Of a stretch of 52,829 nt of DNA, positions 24,265 to 33,455 are shown in pieces. Position 1 is the first letter of the stretch. Each line of letters begins with the position of its first letter. Both the position numbers and the translations under genes were made by a program. Source of the DNA: Microseira wollei NIES-4236. Its GTDB lineage: Bacteria; Cyanobacteriota; Cyanobacteriia; Cyanobacteriales; Aerosakkonemataceae. The notes beneath the pieces are model-generated. The model had not been told where the DNA came from. It saw only the letters and a program-made list of their open reading frames with translations, and did not search any database. Location of the stretch: the NCBI RefSeq assembly GCF_020521235.1, contig NZ_BLAY01000057.1, forward strand, positions 1 through 52,829, given 5' to 3'.

Positions 24265-25743
24265 CTAGCTAAGTTCAGACAAGCGTTCTAGCGCCTGTTG
24301 CAACCGGGGTCGGTCGAGTGCCTTTTGATGCAAGATCAGCCAAGATTGAATCAGGTCGGGGCCATGCACTTCGCCGGATAAACCTGCGCGCAGACTTCGC
24401 ATTACCAATCCTTTTTTGACGTTCAGTTGTTTGGTGACTTGCTTGAGAATTTCTCCGGCATTTGCTTCTGTTAGCGATTCAATGCTATCTAAGGCGGTTA
24501 AAATTGCCTCAAGGGCGGCTGTTGCTCCTTCTTGTTGGAAATGAGCTTGAGCTTCTTCAGTAAAATCCACCGTCGCAGCAAAGAAAACTCGACTCATAGC
24601 AACAGCTTCCTGCAAGCGGGTAAGCGATGGGCCGATCAAAGCAGCTATTTGTTGTAACCATGAGCGATCGCCAGCCTTATCAAACTGATATCCCGCTGCT
24701 TGCCAATAGGGAATTAATTCATCTGTCAGCTTTTCTACCGGCATTTTGTGGAGATATTGACCGTTAATCCAGTTGAGCTTATCCCAGTCAAACTTTGCCC
24801 CCGCTTTGTTGACGCGATCGAAGCTAAACTGCTTCGCTGCTTCTTCTAGGGTAAAAATTTCCTGAGTCGAATCTGGCGGCGACCACCCCAACAAGGTCAT
24901 ATAATTGACCATTGCTTCGGCGGTGTAACCCATGTCTTTGAAGTCCCAGATCGAGGTTACCCCATCCCGTTTGGAAAGCTTGCGCCCTTCTTTGTTCAAA
25001 ATTAACGGCGTATGGGCAAATTCCGGTAGTGAGACGCCAAAGGCTTCGTAAAGCAAAATCTGCTTAGCTGTATTGGCAATGTGGTCTTCTCCCCGGATGA
25101 CGTGGGTGATGCTCATATCCATGTCATCGACCACTACAGCAAAATTGTACAAGGGTATGCCAATTGTGGGGTGGGCATCTTGCCCGCCATCCCCATCCGC
25201 AGTCCGGGAAATTACCATATCGCCACCCAAGTCGCTACCTTTCCAGGCGACCTTTCCCCGTACCATGTCATTCCAGACAATTTCCCGGTCGTCATCTATT
25301 TTGAACCGAATCACGGGTTTGCGACCTTCCGCTTCAAACGCTGCTTGTTGTTCTGGCGTCAAGTTCCGATGTCGGTTATCGTAGCGGGGAGCAAGTCCTT
25401 TGGCTTTTTGCGCTTCCCGCATCGCTTCTAGTTCTTCTGCACTGGTGTAGCAGCGATAGGCTAAGCCTTTATCCAACAGATCTTGAACTTTCTGCCGATA
25501 CAAATCTAGGCGTTTGGTTTGGAAAATTGGCCCTTCATCCCAAGTTAATCCCAGCCAGGTGAGGCCCTCGAGGATGTTTTGGGTGTATTCCGGTTTTGAG
25601 CGTTCTAAGTCGGTATCTTCAATCCGCAAGATAAACTGACCACCCTGATGACGGGCGAACAGCCAGTTAAACACAGCCGTTCTCGCCGTGCCAATGTGTA
25701 AATTTCCCGTGGGACTAGGCGCAATCCGAACTCTAACTGTCAC
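24265..25743 (-). CDS. gltX: Glutamyl-tRNA synthetase
   Basis: The 492-residue protein is a class I glutamyl-tRNA synthetase. It shows the HIGH-type motif in [13 protein letters not shown] near residues 9-21 and the KMSKS-type motif KLSKRDG near residue 253. The length fits bacterial GluRS. In cyanobacteria this enzyme is usually non-discriminating and also makes Glu-tRNA(Gln) for GatCAB, and it supplies Glu-tRNA for tetrapyrrole synthesis; that is family knowledge. The ATG at 25743 follows the family start [11 protein letters not shown]. Its upstream region holds a 29-bp tandem repeat and tRNA-Asp. Confidence 0.97.
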   Translation of the reverse strand: MTVRVRIAPSPTGNLHIGTARTAVFNWLFARHQGGQFILRIEDTDLERSKPEYTQNILEGLTWLGLTWDEGPIFQTKRLDLYRQKVQDLLDKGLAYRCYTSAEELEAMREAQKAKGLAPRYDNRHRNLTPEQQAAFEAEGRKPVIRFKIDDDREIVWNDMVRGKVAWKGSDLGGDMVISRTADGDGGQDAHPTIGIPLYNFAVVVDDMDMSITHVIRGEDHIANTAKQILLYEAFGVSLPEFAHTPLILNKEGRKLSKRDGVTSIWDFKDMGYTAEAMVNYMTLLGWSPPDSTQEIFTLEEAAKQFSFDRVNKAGAKFDWDKLNWINGQYLHKMPVEKLTDELIPYWQAAGYQFDKAGDRSWLQQIAALIGPSLTRLQEAVAMSRVFFAATVDFTEEAQAHFQQEGATAALEAILTALDSIESLTEANAGEILKQVTKQLNVKKGLVMRSLRAGLSGEVHGPDLIQSWLILHQKALDRPRLQQALERLSELS

Positions 25744-25802
25744 AACTAACTATCTCCGGCAAGGCACGACTACTGTAGATTTTAGAGTTTATCTTAAATC
25801 CG

Positions 25803-25918
25803 CGTTCCCAGGCAGAAGCCTGGGAGCTAGGCTTTCCCAGGCCGGAGCCTGGGAGCTAGGCTTTCCCAGGCCGGAGCCTGGGAGCTAGGCTTTCCCAGGC
25901 CGGAGCCTGGGAGCTAGA
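25803..25918. repeat. Four tandem 29-bp repeats
   Basis: A 29-bp unit containing TTCCCAGGCCGGAGCCTGGG repeats with exact 29-bp period at 25803 (slightly diverged first copy), 25832, 25861 and 25890. Each unit is itself a palindrome (CCCAGGC...GCCTGGG). The array ends six bases before the 3' end of tRNA-Asp. Loose relatives (CGTTCCCAGG) occur near 24115 and 48661. Confidence 0.9.
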
Positions 25919-25923
25919 GTTTA

Positions 25924-25997
25924 CGGGACTGACGGGGCTCGAACCCGCAACTTCCGCCGTGACAGGGCGGTGCTCTAACCGATTGAACTACAGTCCC
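25924..25997 (-). tRNA. tRNA-Asp (GTC)
   Basis: Read on the minus strand, the 74-nt sequence folds as a cloverleaf: acceptor GGGACTG/CAGTCCC, a D-arm with GTTCAATCGGTTAGAGC, an anticodon arm CCGCC-CTGTCAC-GGCGG, and a T-arm with GCGGGTTCGAGCCCCGT. The anticodon GTC is at 25961-25963 and the discriminator base is G, as expected for aspartate. The 3' CCA is not encoded. Confidence 0.97.
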
Positions 25998-26248
25998 AAC
26001 TTTCGAGCGCAATTTCCATTATTACTATATTTCCCAGAGTTGTCAAGTATTTTTTGCCCGACTTCTCTAAAATTTTTTTTTTTTTGCCTATACACATAAA
26101 TTTTTCTTTTTCTATTTTATTTACAAATATTAAAAAAACTTTAAATAAATGTATCTCAGTTTACAAATATAGCATTCTAAAGGTTGAGTAAGCATAAATA
26201 CTCAATTTTTTTGGTGGGAAGTGGAAGACAGGTGTTTTCAGCATCAAG
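25998..26248. other. AT-rich gap upstream of the pentapeptide gene
   Basis: This 250-bp stretch has long T runs (near 26071-26083) and little GC. It must hold the promoter of tRNA-Asp (leftward) and of the pentapeptide gene (rightward). No single clear promoter can be picked out. Confidence 0.4.
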
Positions 26249-26785
26249 ATGTACATGCAGAAGTTAAGCACAGAGGAATTGCTAGCTCAATACGCTGGCG
26301 GCAAACGAGACTTTGAGCAAGTTGACTTAAGCGAGGCTTACTTGTTTGAAGTGGATTTAAGGCAAATCAATCTTAAAAATAGCAATTTAAGGGCAGCTCA
26401 CTTACCTTATGCCAATCTCAGTCAAGGGAATTTGCAGAAAGCTAATTTACAACATGCTCAATTGGCGGATACCCAACTTTACCAAGTTGATTTGTCTTCT
26501 TCTAACCTGAAAGGCGCGAATTTGTCAAGAGCCAATCTGCGTTATGCCAATTTGCGGGGAGCAAAGCTTAGGGGTGCGAATTTATACGGGGCAGACTTAT
26601 ATCATGCGGATATAAGCGAGGCGGATTTAAGCGATGCTGATTTGAGAGCCGCGAATTTAGAGGGAGCGAATCTGGAGTCAGCGGTGCTAGTGGGTAGCAA
26701 TTTGTTTCGCGCCCAGAATGCGGATCTGTCAAAGGCGGTGTGCGATCGCACAACCACTTTTCCCGATGGATATCAAGGCAAGTGA
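26249..26785 (+). CDS. Pentapeptide-repeat protein
   Basis: The 178-residue protein consists almost wholly of A(D/N)Lxx pentapeptides from residue about 25 to 160 (for example LKGANLSRANLRYANLRGAK). It should fold as a right-handed quadrilateral beta-helix. There is no catalytic or membrane domain and no signal peptide, so it is likely cytosolic. Such proteins are common in cyanobacteria and few have known roles; some mimic DNA. An ATG two codons later is an equally good start. It converges on the DUF4912 gene. Confidence 0.85.
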   Translation: MYMQKLSTEELLAQYAGGKRDFEQVDLSEAYLFEVDLRQINLKNSNLRAAHLPYANLSQGNLQKANLQHAQLADTQLYQVDLSSSNLKGANLSRANLRYANLRGAKLRGANLYGADLYHADISEADLSDADLRAANLEGANLESAVLVGSNLFRAQNADLSKAVCDRTTTFPDGYQGK

Positions 26786-26817
26786 TGGGTGGGAGGAATT
26801 TACCGTTGTCTCTTTTT

Positions 26818-29652
26818 TTACGTTGAGTGAGTGGGATTGGGCTTGAGGGTTTGGCGGGTAAGCTTGATCTGGATCGAGTCAGTCTCGCCATCAGCGGCAA
26901 CTGCTGTGATGGTAAACTCGCTCTCGCCATCCGGACAAAGCATTTGGCAGCAGAATGTCCCAGTAGGATTGAGTTCGATCTGACGACCGTCGATGGTAAC
27001 CTTGGCATCGGGTTCGGTTTCACCGTAAACGCTTAACTCAGCATCTGCAACCAGGCGAAACTTGCTGTGACGAGTTTTTTCAGTAGAGGCAGACGAGGGA
27101 TTCTCAGAGGTATCTAATAAATTGGTAACACCCAACCTACCGCCGCTAGAAGAAAGGATGGATGGACTAACAGGCGGCACAGATAGTAGCCCCATGGCTT
27201 CCAATTCGACATTGGCTAGTTGTCGATCTTGATCTGAGGCGGGGGGTATGCGGACAACTGCCGATCTAGCTAACATTAGCCAGCGATCGTTCTGTGTAAC
27301 ATAGCCAATTTCCACCATATAATCGCGATCGCGCCAGGGAACCATCAAGTATCCATCCCGCGAGTCTTCGTTGCAATCATTTTGTTGAATGCTTTGGGGC
27401 TGTTGGTTATTTAAGTCAATATCGGTGACATCGTAAAGACGCAACGCTAACTTAGTACCACCCTCCTGCCGCAATTTCTCTTTTTCCTCCTTGGGGATAT
27501 TCCAGTAAGCGTAGGCCCATTCTGATTCGCTCGATAACAGGACAATAGTACTTTCATCGGCTGCTGTTGAGCTATCCGCGTTCTCAGTTGCTTCGGTATC
27601 GGATTTTACTGCTTGTACTCCCTGGCGATTCGCCTGAGTTGCCATAGCAGGTTGGTCTGATAGCTTTGCTGCATTTGTGGCGATCGCGTTTGGCGAAGCA
27701 CTTGAGGTCAGCGATACCGCTGCCCCTTCTGCTACAACAGTTTCCCCGATAGACACCGAGTCATCATCTAAAACGGGTTTTGTATTGCTTGTGTCTCTGG
27801 TGTGTTTTCCAGATGTTGCGAGCGCTTCCCCGGCGGGGGTTTTATCTGTAACATTTGATACTGATGTATTTGTAGACGGGATGGGGGAAGAGTCATGTGG
27901 GACGGGTTGAGTATCGCTTGTGTCTCCAATGTCTGAACCAGAAACTAACCCAGCAGTTGCAATCGCAGTCCAGTGTGTCACCGAAGGTATAGCTATTGGG
28001 GTTTCCGCCACGGTGTGGGAAATGTCTTCTGGAGTTGACTCGATTGGCTGCGATGCTGTTGGGGTGGATCGATCAAAGGCGACGGGTGGTGAGGGGGAAT
28101 AATCGCTTGAGTCTGGAATTTCTGAGCCAGCAACTAACCCAGAAGCTGCTTCTGGGATGTCGGATACGGGTTCTGGAGTTTTCTGGGTCAGAGCCGATGC
28201 TACAGGGGAAGACACCTGTTCTGTTATCGGTTGTGATGGGGCAATTTCTGACCCAGTAACCAGCCCAGATGTTGCGAGCGCTATATCTTTTGTCTCGTTA
28301 GCAGTTGTTGGGGTATCAGATGATACTGGGAATCGATAACGTTCGCGTACCGTAGGAGAATCGCTAGGTTCGATCGGATCGAGGCTTGACAGAGACAGGT
28401 GTTGATTTGATTGAGGTTGCTTTCGCTGATTTTTCAAGGCTCGCCAAAGCAGAAATAGTAGCAAACCTGAGAGCCACAGCCACCAGATCCCCTGTACACC
28501 TCCATCTGAAATAGAAGTACCAGCAATGGCATTAGCGGTGGGTGTGGTTAACGCTGTTGTCTGGGGGGCAGTCATTGCAGCGGGTGTTGCTGCTGGGGTG
28601 GGTAAAGCCGTGGCATCCGGTGTTGCTGTCGTTCCCAAAGTAGAAGTTGCACCAGGTGTAGTTGTCGTTCCCAAAGTAGGAGTTGCTGCGGGTGTTGCTG
28701 CTGGGGTGGATAAAGCCGTGGCACCAGGTGTTGCTGTCGTTCCCAAAGTAGGAGTTGCTGCGGGTGTTGCTGCAATTGCTGTTCTAGCTGCGGCGATCGC
28801 GCTCTGACCCTGGGGTGCGGTTGCATAGCCCAGAAAATTCTTTAATGCAGCGCTGGTATTCGTTTTCTTATAGACGTAAAACAAACCTTGCGAGAAAGGA
28901 TACCTGGGGTCATCTGGGGTGGTTTTATGCATCGGCAGGACGCGAACACCTGGTTGGTTGAGTACTTGATCGGCAATAGCGATGCCGATCCCATCGGTTC
29001 CCAACTCGCGAATGACGGCTTGCGTGGTATCTTCCGATAGCTTGACCGCGTTTGCACCCGTGTCAAACCTTGCTGCCTGAAAAACCGGATATTGCCGCAA
29101 ACTTTGGCGGATATCGCTCGTTGCGGGGCGGTCGATGACTCGAATTCCACCGGGTGCGCCACCTACCTCAGACCAATCTTGAATCTCGCCCCGGAATATC
29201 TTGGCAAATTGCTGGTCGGTTAAACTGCCCGTGAAGGGATTATTTGCCCCGACCACAATGGCAATTTTATGGCGAGTTACCGGAACCTCAACCAAACCTC
29301 TGGCTTTCTCCCGCCTAGTCAAGGGACGCCCAATAGCAGCCAGATCGGCTTGTTCTTGCCGCACTGCTCGCAGCGCGGCATTTGCGTCCCCGTACCCGAT
29401 GATGACTTCTTGTCCGGCGAACTGTTGCTCAAAGCGCTGTTTGAGCGCTTCGTTAAATTTCTCCATGCTGGAAGAACTGGCAATCCGCAGCTTTGTCACC
29501 CCAGGAACGGCTGTACGACTTGGTAGGGCAGTAGGAGCGGGAGTTTGAGCCAAAACGGCAGCGAAGGTAGATGCTGCTGCGGGTTGTTCAGCAGCCGCGA
29601 GGTAGCACAGTAACGCCAAAGTGACTAGCCTTGTATATTTTTTGTCCAACAT
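26818..29652 (-). CDS. Membrane-anchored PstS-like binding protein fused to DUF4912
   Basis: The 944-residue protein begins with a signal peptide (TLALLCYLAAAE). A phosphate-binding-protein-like domain follows at about 50-300 (TKLRIASSSSMEKFNEAL, GRPLTRREKARG, NPFTGSLTDQQFAKIFRG). Next come a Thr/Ala/Pro repeat linker (about 300-375) and one membrane helix near 387-405. A long acidic region contains three ASGLVxGSEI-type repeats, then a DUF4912 domain near 702-800 (SEWAYAYWNIPKEEKE, YMVEIGYV). A beta-rich end has TEPDAKVTIDGRQ. The N-terminal half should be outside the plasma membrane and the DUF4912 part inside. A phosphate or other ligand-sensing role is inference; no pst transporter genes are near. 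Confidence 0.8.
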   Translation of the reverse strand: MLDKKYTRLVTLALLCYLAAAEQPAAASTFAAVLAQTPAPTALPSRTAVPGVTKLRIASSSSMEKFNEALKQRFEQQFAGQEVIIGYGDANAALRAVRQEQADLAAIGRPLTRREKARGLVEVPVTRHKIAIVVGANNPFTGSLTDQQFAKIFRGEIQDWSEVGGAPGGIRVIDRPATSDIRQSLRQYPVFQAARFDTGANAVKLSEDTTQAVIRELGTDGIGIAIADQVLNQPGVRVLPMHKTTPDDPRYPFSQGLFYVYKKTNTSAALKNFLGYATAPQGQSAIAAARTAIAATPAATPTLGTTATPGATALSTPAATPAATPTLGTTTTPGATSTLGTTATPDATALPTPAATPAAMTAPQTTALTTPTANAIAGTSISDGGVQGIWWLWLSGLLLFLLWRALKNQRKQPQSNQHLSLSSLDPIEPSDSPTVRERYRFPVSSDTPTTANETKDIALATSGLVTGSEIAPSQPITEQVSSPVASALTQKTPEPVSDIPEAASGLVAGSEIPDSSDYSPSPPVAFDRSTPTASQPIESTPEDISHTVAETPIAIPSVTHWTAIATAGLVSGSDIGDTSDTQPVPHDSSPIPSTNTSVSNVTDKTPAGEALATSGKHTRDTSNTKPVLDDDSVSIGETVVAEGAAVSLTSSASPNAIATNAAKLSDQPAMATQANRQGVQAVKSDTEATENADSSTAADESTIVLLSSESEWAYAYWNIPKEEKEKLRQEGGTKLALRLYDVTDIDLNNQQPQSIQQNDCNEDSRDGYLMVPWRDRDYMVEIGYVTQNDRWLMLARSAVVRIPPASDQDRQLANVELEAMGLLSVPPVSPSILSSSGGRLGVTNLLDTSENPSSASTEKTRHSKFRLVADAELSVYGETEPDAKVTIDGRQIELNPTGTFCCQMLCPDGESEFTITAVAADGETDSIQIKLTRQTLKPNPTHST

Positions 29653-29827
29653 ATATAAAAAGCAGCTTGACAGCCCTGACTGAAGTTAATTTCTTTAAAT
29701 AAAGATGTGCTAATTATATAGCCGTCGTTTTCTCAAATGCGATCGCAGCCTATACGACATGCACCCATTTTGGTAGAATAACAAGTCCTGTGTTGATCGA
29801 GACGCTTCCACCGAAGGAGTTGCCCTT

Positions 29828-30823
29828 ATGGCTCGCATGTACTATGACGCTGATGCCAATTTAGACCTTTTGGCGAATAAAACCGTTGCCATCATCGGCT
29901 ATGGTTCTCAAGGTCACGCCCACGCCCTCAATCTTAAAGATAGCGGCATTAAGGTCATTGTGGGTCTGTATCCGGGCAGTAAGTCGGCGGAAAAAGCCAA
30001 GGAAGCTGGTTTAACCGTTCATGCGGTGGCGGATGCAGCCAAGACGGCAGACTGGATTATGATTTTGCTGCCGGATGAAGTGCAAAAAACAGTCTATAAA
30101 AATGAAATCGAACCCCATTTAACCCCTGGCAAGGTGCTATCTTTTGCCCACGGGTTTAACATTCACTTTGGTCAGGTTGTACCGCCAGCAGAAGTCGATG
30201 TGGTGATGGTAGCACCCAAAGGGCCGGGGCATTTGGTGCGGAGAACCTACGAACAAGGACAAGGCGTTCCCGCTTTGTTTGCAGTGTATCAGAATGGTTC
30301 CGGACAAGCACGAGATCGCGCGATGGCATACGCGAAAGGCATCGGCGGTACCCGCGCCGGTATCTTAGAAACCACCTTCCGCGAAGAAACCGAAACCGAC
30401 TTGTTTGGCGAACAAGCAGTTTTGTGCGGCGGTTTAAGCGCCCTGATCAAAGCTGGTTTTGAAACCTTAGTCGAAGCCGGATATCAACCCGAATTAGCTT
30501 ATTTTGAATGCCTCCACGAAGTCAAATTAATTGTTGACTTAGTTGTGGAAGGCGGCTTAGCTAAAATGCGCGATAGCATTTCCAATACAGCCGAATACGG
30601 CGATTATACGCGCGGGCCCAGGATTGTCAACGACCAAACTAAGGCCGAAATGCGGAAAATTCTGCAAGAAATTCAAAGCGGTCAATTTGCACGGGAATTC
30701 GTCCTGGAAAACCAAGCTGGCAAACCAGGATTTACTTCCATGCGGCGTCAGGAAGCCGAACACCACATTGAGGAAGTCGGCAAGGATTTACGCGCAATGT
30801 TTAGCTGGTTGAAAAAGGACTAA
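29828..30823 (+). CDS. ilvC: Ketol-acid reductoisomerase
   Basis: The 331-residue protein is a class I (short) KARI. It has an NADPH-binding Rossmann motif [17 protein letters not shown] near 24-40, KGPGHLVRR, and the metal-binding [19 protein letters not shown], plus a Glu-rich C-terminal knot domain. It converts acetolactate to dihydroxyisovalerate in valine, leucine and isoleucine synthesis. AAGGAG sits 8-9 bp before the ATG. Its partner subunit gene ilvN is 19 kb to the left, so they are not an operon. A heptamer-repeat block follows the stop. Confidence 0.97.
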   Translation: MARMYYDADANLDLLANKTVAIIGYGSQGHAHALNLKDSGIKVIVGLYPGSKSAEKAKEAGLTVHAVADAAKTADWIMILLPDEVQKTVYKNEIEPHLTPGKVLSFAHGFNIHFGQVVPPAEVDVVMVAPKGPGHLVRRTYEQGQGVPALFAVYQNGSGQARDRAMAYAKGIGGTRAGILETTFREETETDLFGEQAVLCGGLSALIKAGFETLVEAGYQPELAYFECLHEVKLIVDLVVEGGLAKMRDSISNTAEYGDYTRGPRIVNDQTKAEMRKILQEIQSGQFAREFVLENQAGKPGFTSMRRQEAEHHIEEVGKDLRAMFSWLKKD

Positions 30824-30825
30824 GC

Positions 30826-30960
30826 ATTGGTAATGGCTAATGGCTAATTGCTAATTGGTAATTGCTTGATATCTGGCAAAAAGCCCTTTTTACTATTAAC
30901 CATTAGCCATTAGCCATTAACCATTAGCCATTAGCCATTAGCCATTAGCCATTAGCCAAA
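30826..30960. repeat. Heptamer (STRR-type) repeat block
   Basis: The gap is made of TAATGGC/AATTGCT heptamers on the left and their complement (TTAGCCA, CCATTAGC) on the right. The two sides can pair into a long hairpin that could end ilvC transcription. At least six perfect CCATTAG units are visible at 30900-30957. Confidence 0.85.
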
Positions 30961-30962
30961 TG

Positions 30963-31187
30963 CTAATTTCCCGTTGCCTTTTCCTCCTGTTCTACTGCCT
31001 TTTCCGTTCGCTCGTTGGGGTTTAGCTTAGGTCCCTTTTGAGGAAACAACCCGATAAAAAAGTTGTTGAGTGAAGTTCGCGTTTGAACGCTAGCAGTACT
31101 CAATGGTTTGGGAAGAATCCTGTCCCCCAAAGTGACAAATAACAAGAACAGGATTAACAGATAGGTTGTAGCAGTCTTGCGATCCAT
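30963..31187 (-). CDS. Small membrane-anchored protein
   Basis: The protein has 74 residues. It begins MDRKTATTYLLILFLLFVTLGD, a single hydrophobic helix, followed by a soluble part with a Lys/Glu-rich tail. The ATG at 31187 has AAGGATA seven bases upstream and is chosen over an upstream start in the same frame. The small size and single helix resemble many uncharacterised cyanobacterial thylakoid or plasma membrane peptides. I know no family name. Confidence 0.65.
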   Translation of the reverse strand: MDRKTATTYLLILFLLFVTLGDRILPKPLSTASVQTRTSLNNFFIGLFPQKGPKLNPNERTEKAVEQEEKATGN

Positions 31188-31389
31188 ATTGTTATCCTTA
31201 TAGACTAAGCGATATGCCTCCGGCACCCTTAGCGATCGCTCCTACCTTGATTCTTGCTAAAAATTCCCAGAACCGCCATTCACAAATGGGTAAGTTTAAC
31301 TTTTTTTCTGGGGTTAAATGTTCAATTTTCTTCATTCCTCGTCTGAAGGTAGTCCCCGCGTCGCCGCGTCGCCGCGTCTGGTGCGTCCT

Positions 31390-32424
31390 TTAATCTTGGC
31401 GCGCGAGGGCATAATAACGCCAGGGAGCAGGATAACCTTCTACAGTTAGGGAAAAATCGTCAGAATTGAGGAATTCTCGCAGGCTATCCACGTTTGCCCA
31501 AGCGGTGCTACGCTGTTCTTCAATTGAGAGGGGTTGAGCAAAGAAACAGCGAACTTGGGTAAAACCAGCGCGGATCATCCAATTTTCCAGACAAGATTGG
31601 GTAGGTAAAAACCAGATACCTCGCGCTTGTGCGTAACGCTGGCGCGGAGTCAGGGAAACAGGTAGATCTCCCGGAATTCCCTGACAGTCTATAATAATTT
31701 CTCCCTTGGGTGCTAAAGCTTGCCGCATTTTACCCAACAAACCAATCGGATCTGGATGATGGTAGAGAATCCCTAAGCAAAAGATGGTGTCAAAAAAATT
31801 GGGATAATAGTCGATATGCTCCACACCCAGTAATTCAAATGCCAGCATTTCTTGCCGGACGATATTTTGAATTAGCTGAAAGTTCCAAAAGTGTTTCGCA
31901 ACAGGTTCAAACCCGATGACGCACTCAGGTTTTTGGTGTGCCATCCGAAACATAAAATAGCCGTTGTGACAGCCAATATCCGCCACGCGGCGATTTTTCA
32001 GGGGTTGGATATGGGGTAAAATGCGCGCCCATTTCCAGTCAGAACGCCATTCAGCATCGATAGTCGTGCCAAATAGTTCAAAAGGCCCTTTTTTCCAAGG
32101 ACAAAAGGCTTGTAGGGCTTGATAAAATCGTTGCTGTTGTTCAGTTGATAGTTCATCAGATCGACCGACTTTGACGACGGCATCGGAGAAGTCGAACCAA
32201 TTGCTTTGGATGTCTTGAACAGATTGAACGGCATCGCGGTACAGACTGACTTGGGGTGCGAATAACTTGGATTGTCGCTCTTGACGTACTGCTAAAATTG
32301 CGTCGCGTTGTAAGAGGGTGGGGTAGCGAGCGCAATAATCAGGAGCTAAATATCCAACCATCTCATCAAACATATTACTATTTGGTTCTACATCATAGTT
32401 ATAACTATCATGAGTTGCTGCCAT
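31390..32424 (-). CDS. cmoB: tRNA uridine 5-oxyacetic acid(34) synthase CmoB
   Basis: The 344-residue protein matches CmoB. The signature PFELFGTTIDAEWRSDWKW lies near residues 115-133. A SAM-type Rossmann motif VADIGCHNGYFMFRM follows, then CLGILYHHPDPIGLL, which is typical of CmoB. CmoB transfers the carboxymethyl group of carboxy-SAM to 5-hydroxyuridine at the wobble position of tRNAs, giving cmo5U. cmoA, which makes carboxy-SAM, lies about 1 kb upstream on the same strand, supporting the call. Two small genes separate them. The reaction and partner are family knowledge. Confidence 0.92.
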   Translation of the reverse strand: MAATHDSYNYDVEPNSNMFDEMVGYLAPDYCARYPTLLQRDAILAVRQERQSKLFAPQVSLYRDAVQSVQDIQSNWFDFSDAVVKVGRSDELSTEQQQRFYQALQAFCPWKKGPFELFGTTIDAEWRSDWKWARILPHIQPLKNRRVADIGCHNGYFMFRMAHQKPECVIGFEPVAKHFWNFQLIQNIVRQEMLAFELLGVEHIDYYPNFFDTIFCLGILYHHPDPIGLLGKMRQALAPKGEIIIDCQGIPGDLPVSLTPRQRYAQARGIWFLPTQSCLENWMIRAGFTQVRCFFAQPLSIEEQRSTAWANVDSLREFLNSDDFSLTVEGYPAPWRYYALARQD

Positions 32425-32548
32425 TGCTAACCGCTAATTGCTGATTGCTCATGGACATATTTTTCGGTTTTGCCATCAGCAATTAGCAATTAGCCATTAG
32501 CTATTAGCAGCCATTAAAATATAACTAGCAACTTGCGTTAATAGTTAA
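32424..32548. repeat. Short heptamer-repeat region
   Basis: AATTGCTGATTGCTCAT on the left and AATTAGCAATTAGCCATTAGC on the right can pair. This is another copy of the STRR-type heptamers that fill gaps in this genome, here between the cmoB start and the end of a small exported protein. Confidence 0.65.
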
Positions 32549-32998
32549 TTAAATTCCTGATTCGTTAAGCAGTAGGTGGATGCACTGAGCAGTATTACGA
32601 GAAGCCCCCCATGACTGCAAGACATTAACTACAGATGATGTTGTTACTGCTTGACCTAAACCATTACCCTTAAATTGTATCGCTACCGGAGTAGCTGAAC
32701 TTCTAGTCCACCAATAGGCTGCACCGTAATTTCCTAATCTGACAACATTGTTAATTTCTCCTGCTCTCCCTTCAGCACGAAATTTTCTATTTAAGCTGGC
32801 ACGCACGGGATGTCTAACAGGAACTAAAGATTCGTCCAAGTTAGGGCAGTTTAAATTCTGAGCCACAGCAGCAGAATTGTCTTTTTGTCTGCGATCATCG
32901 TCGATGCTAATGGCATCGATATTGCCATTTATACCAAGCACAAGTCCGACAATTGCCACAGTCAGAACGGAGTGAAGGAAGGATAATTTTTTATTCAT
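32549..32998 (-). CDS. Hypothetical exported protein
   Basis: The 149-residue protein has an N-terminal signal (MNKKLSFLHSVLTVAIVGLV) and an alanine-rich region with a likely cleavage at VAQ before NLNCPNLDES. The mature part has two Cys that could form a disulfide (NLNCPNL and AQCIHLLL). No family is recognised. The ATG at 32998 fits the signal peptide; the longer frame from 33022 puts extra residues in front. It lies between cmoB and cmoA on the same strand, but a link to tRNA modification is unlikely for an exported protein. Confidence 0.65.
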   Translation of the reverse strand: MNKKLSFLHSVLTVAIVGLVLGINGNIDAISIDDDRRQKDNSAAVAQNLNCPNLDESLVPVRHPVRASLNRKFRAEGRAGEINNVVRLGNYGAAYWWTRSSATPVAIQFKGNGLGQAVTTSSVVNVLQSWGASRNTAQCIHLLLNESGI

Positions 32999-33124
32999 AC
33001 AGTCAAGGTAACCCAGTATCAAGACTATGCGATCGCAAATAGGATCTTTGTCAGAAATTACTAGGCGCTATGCTAACATGTTTACCATGAATCGGTAATG
33101 TTAATTATTAAATATTTATAAGTT

Positions 33125-33361
33125 TTACTGCTGTGCCAAATATTGGTCTAAGGTAAGATAATTACCTGCCTGATAGTCCGTGCGCGCAGCCTGAATTTCT
33201 GCTATTGTTTCGGGACTATCTTCATCTTCCTCATCTCGATCCTGGAACAGTTCAGCCTCAAGGAATTCCCACAACTTGCGTTTCTCAGGAACTGCCAGCA
33301 ATGAAATTGCTTCCAGCAATGACTCAAACGAGATTCCGACTTTAACAGTATTTTCAGCCAC
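33125..33361 (-). CDS. Antitoxin-like small acidic protein
   Basis: The 78-residue protein is acidic, with a central Asp/Glu cluster (QDRDEEDEDSPET). It ends with ARTDYQAGNYLTLDQYLAQQ, a tail common in cyanobacterial antitoxins that pair with RelE/ParE-type toxins. The GTG start has AAAGGA eight bases upstream. No toxin gene lies beside it: downstream on the same strand is the exported protein and upstream is cmoA. It may be an orphan antitoxin. Confidence 0.65.
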   Translation of the reverse strand: MAENTVKVGISFESLLEAISLLAVPEKRKLWEFLEAELFQDRDEEDEDSPETIAEIQAARTDYQAGNYLTLDQYLAQQ

Positions 33362-33455
33362 TATAACGATCCTTTGTTTTTAAGAGTACATTAACCATCC
33401 TAGCACTTTTTAAAGGATGACTTTCTGGGTAAATTATAGTTAAATTTATTTTGAT

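Noticed and set aside
25803-25918. 29-bp repeats considered as a CRISPR
   Set aside because: The unit length fits, but copies are contiguous with no spacers and there are no cas genes.
28526-28807. Val/Ala/Gly-rich frame opposite the DUF4912 fusion gene
   Set aside because: It mirrors the Thr/Ala/Pro low-complexity linker of the real gene on the other strand.
30826-30960. Heptamer array considered as a CRISPR
   Set aside because: The units are adjacent 7-mers with no unique spacers, so this and the array at 49309 are short tandem repeats, not CRISPR.
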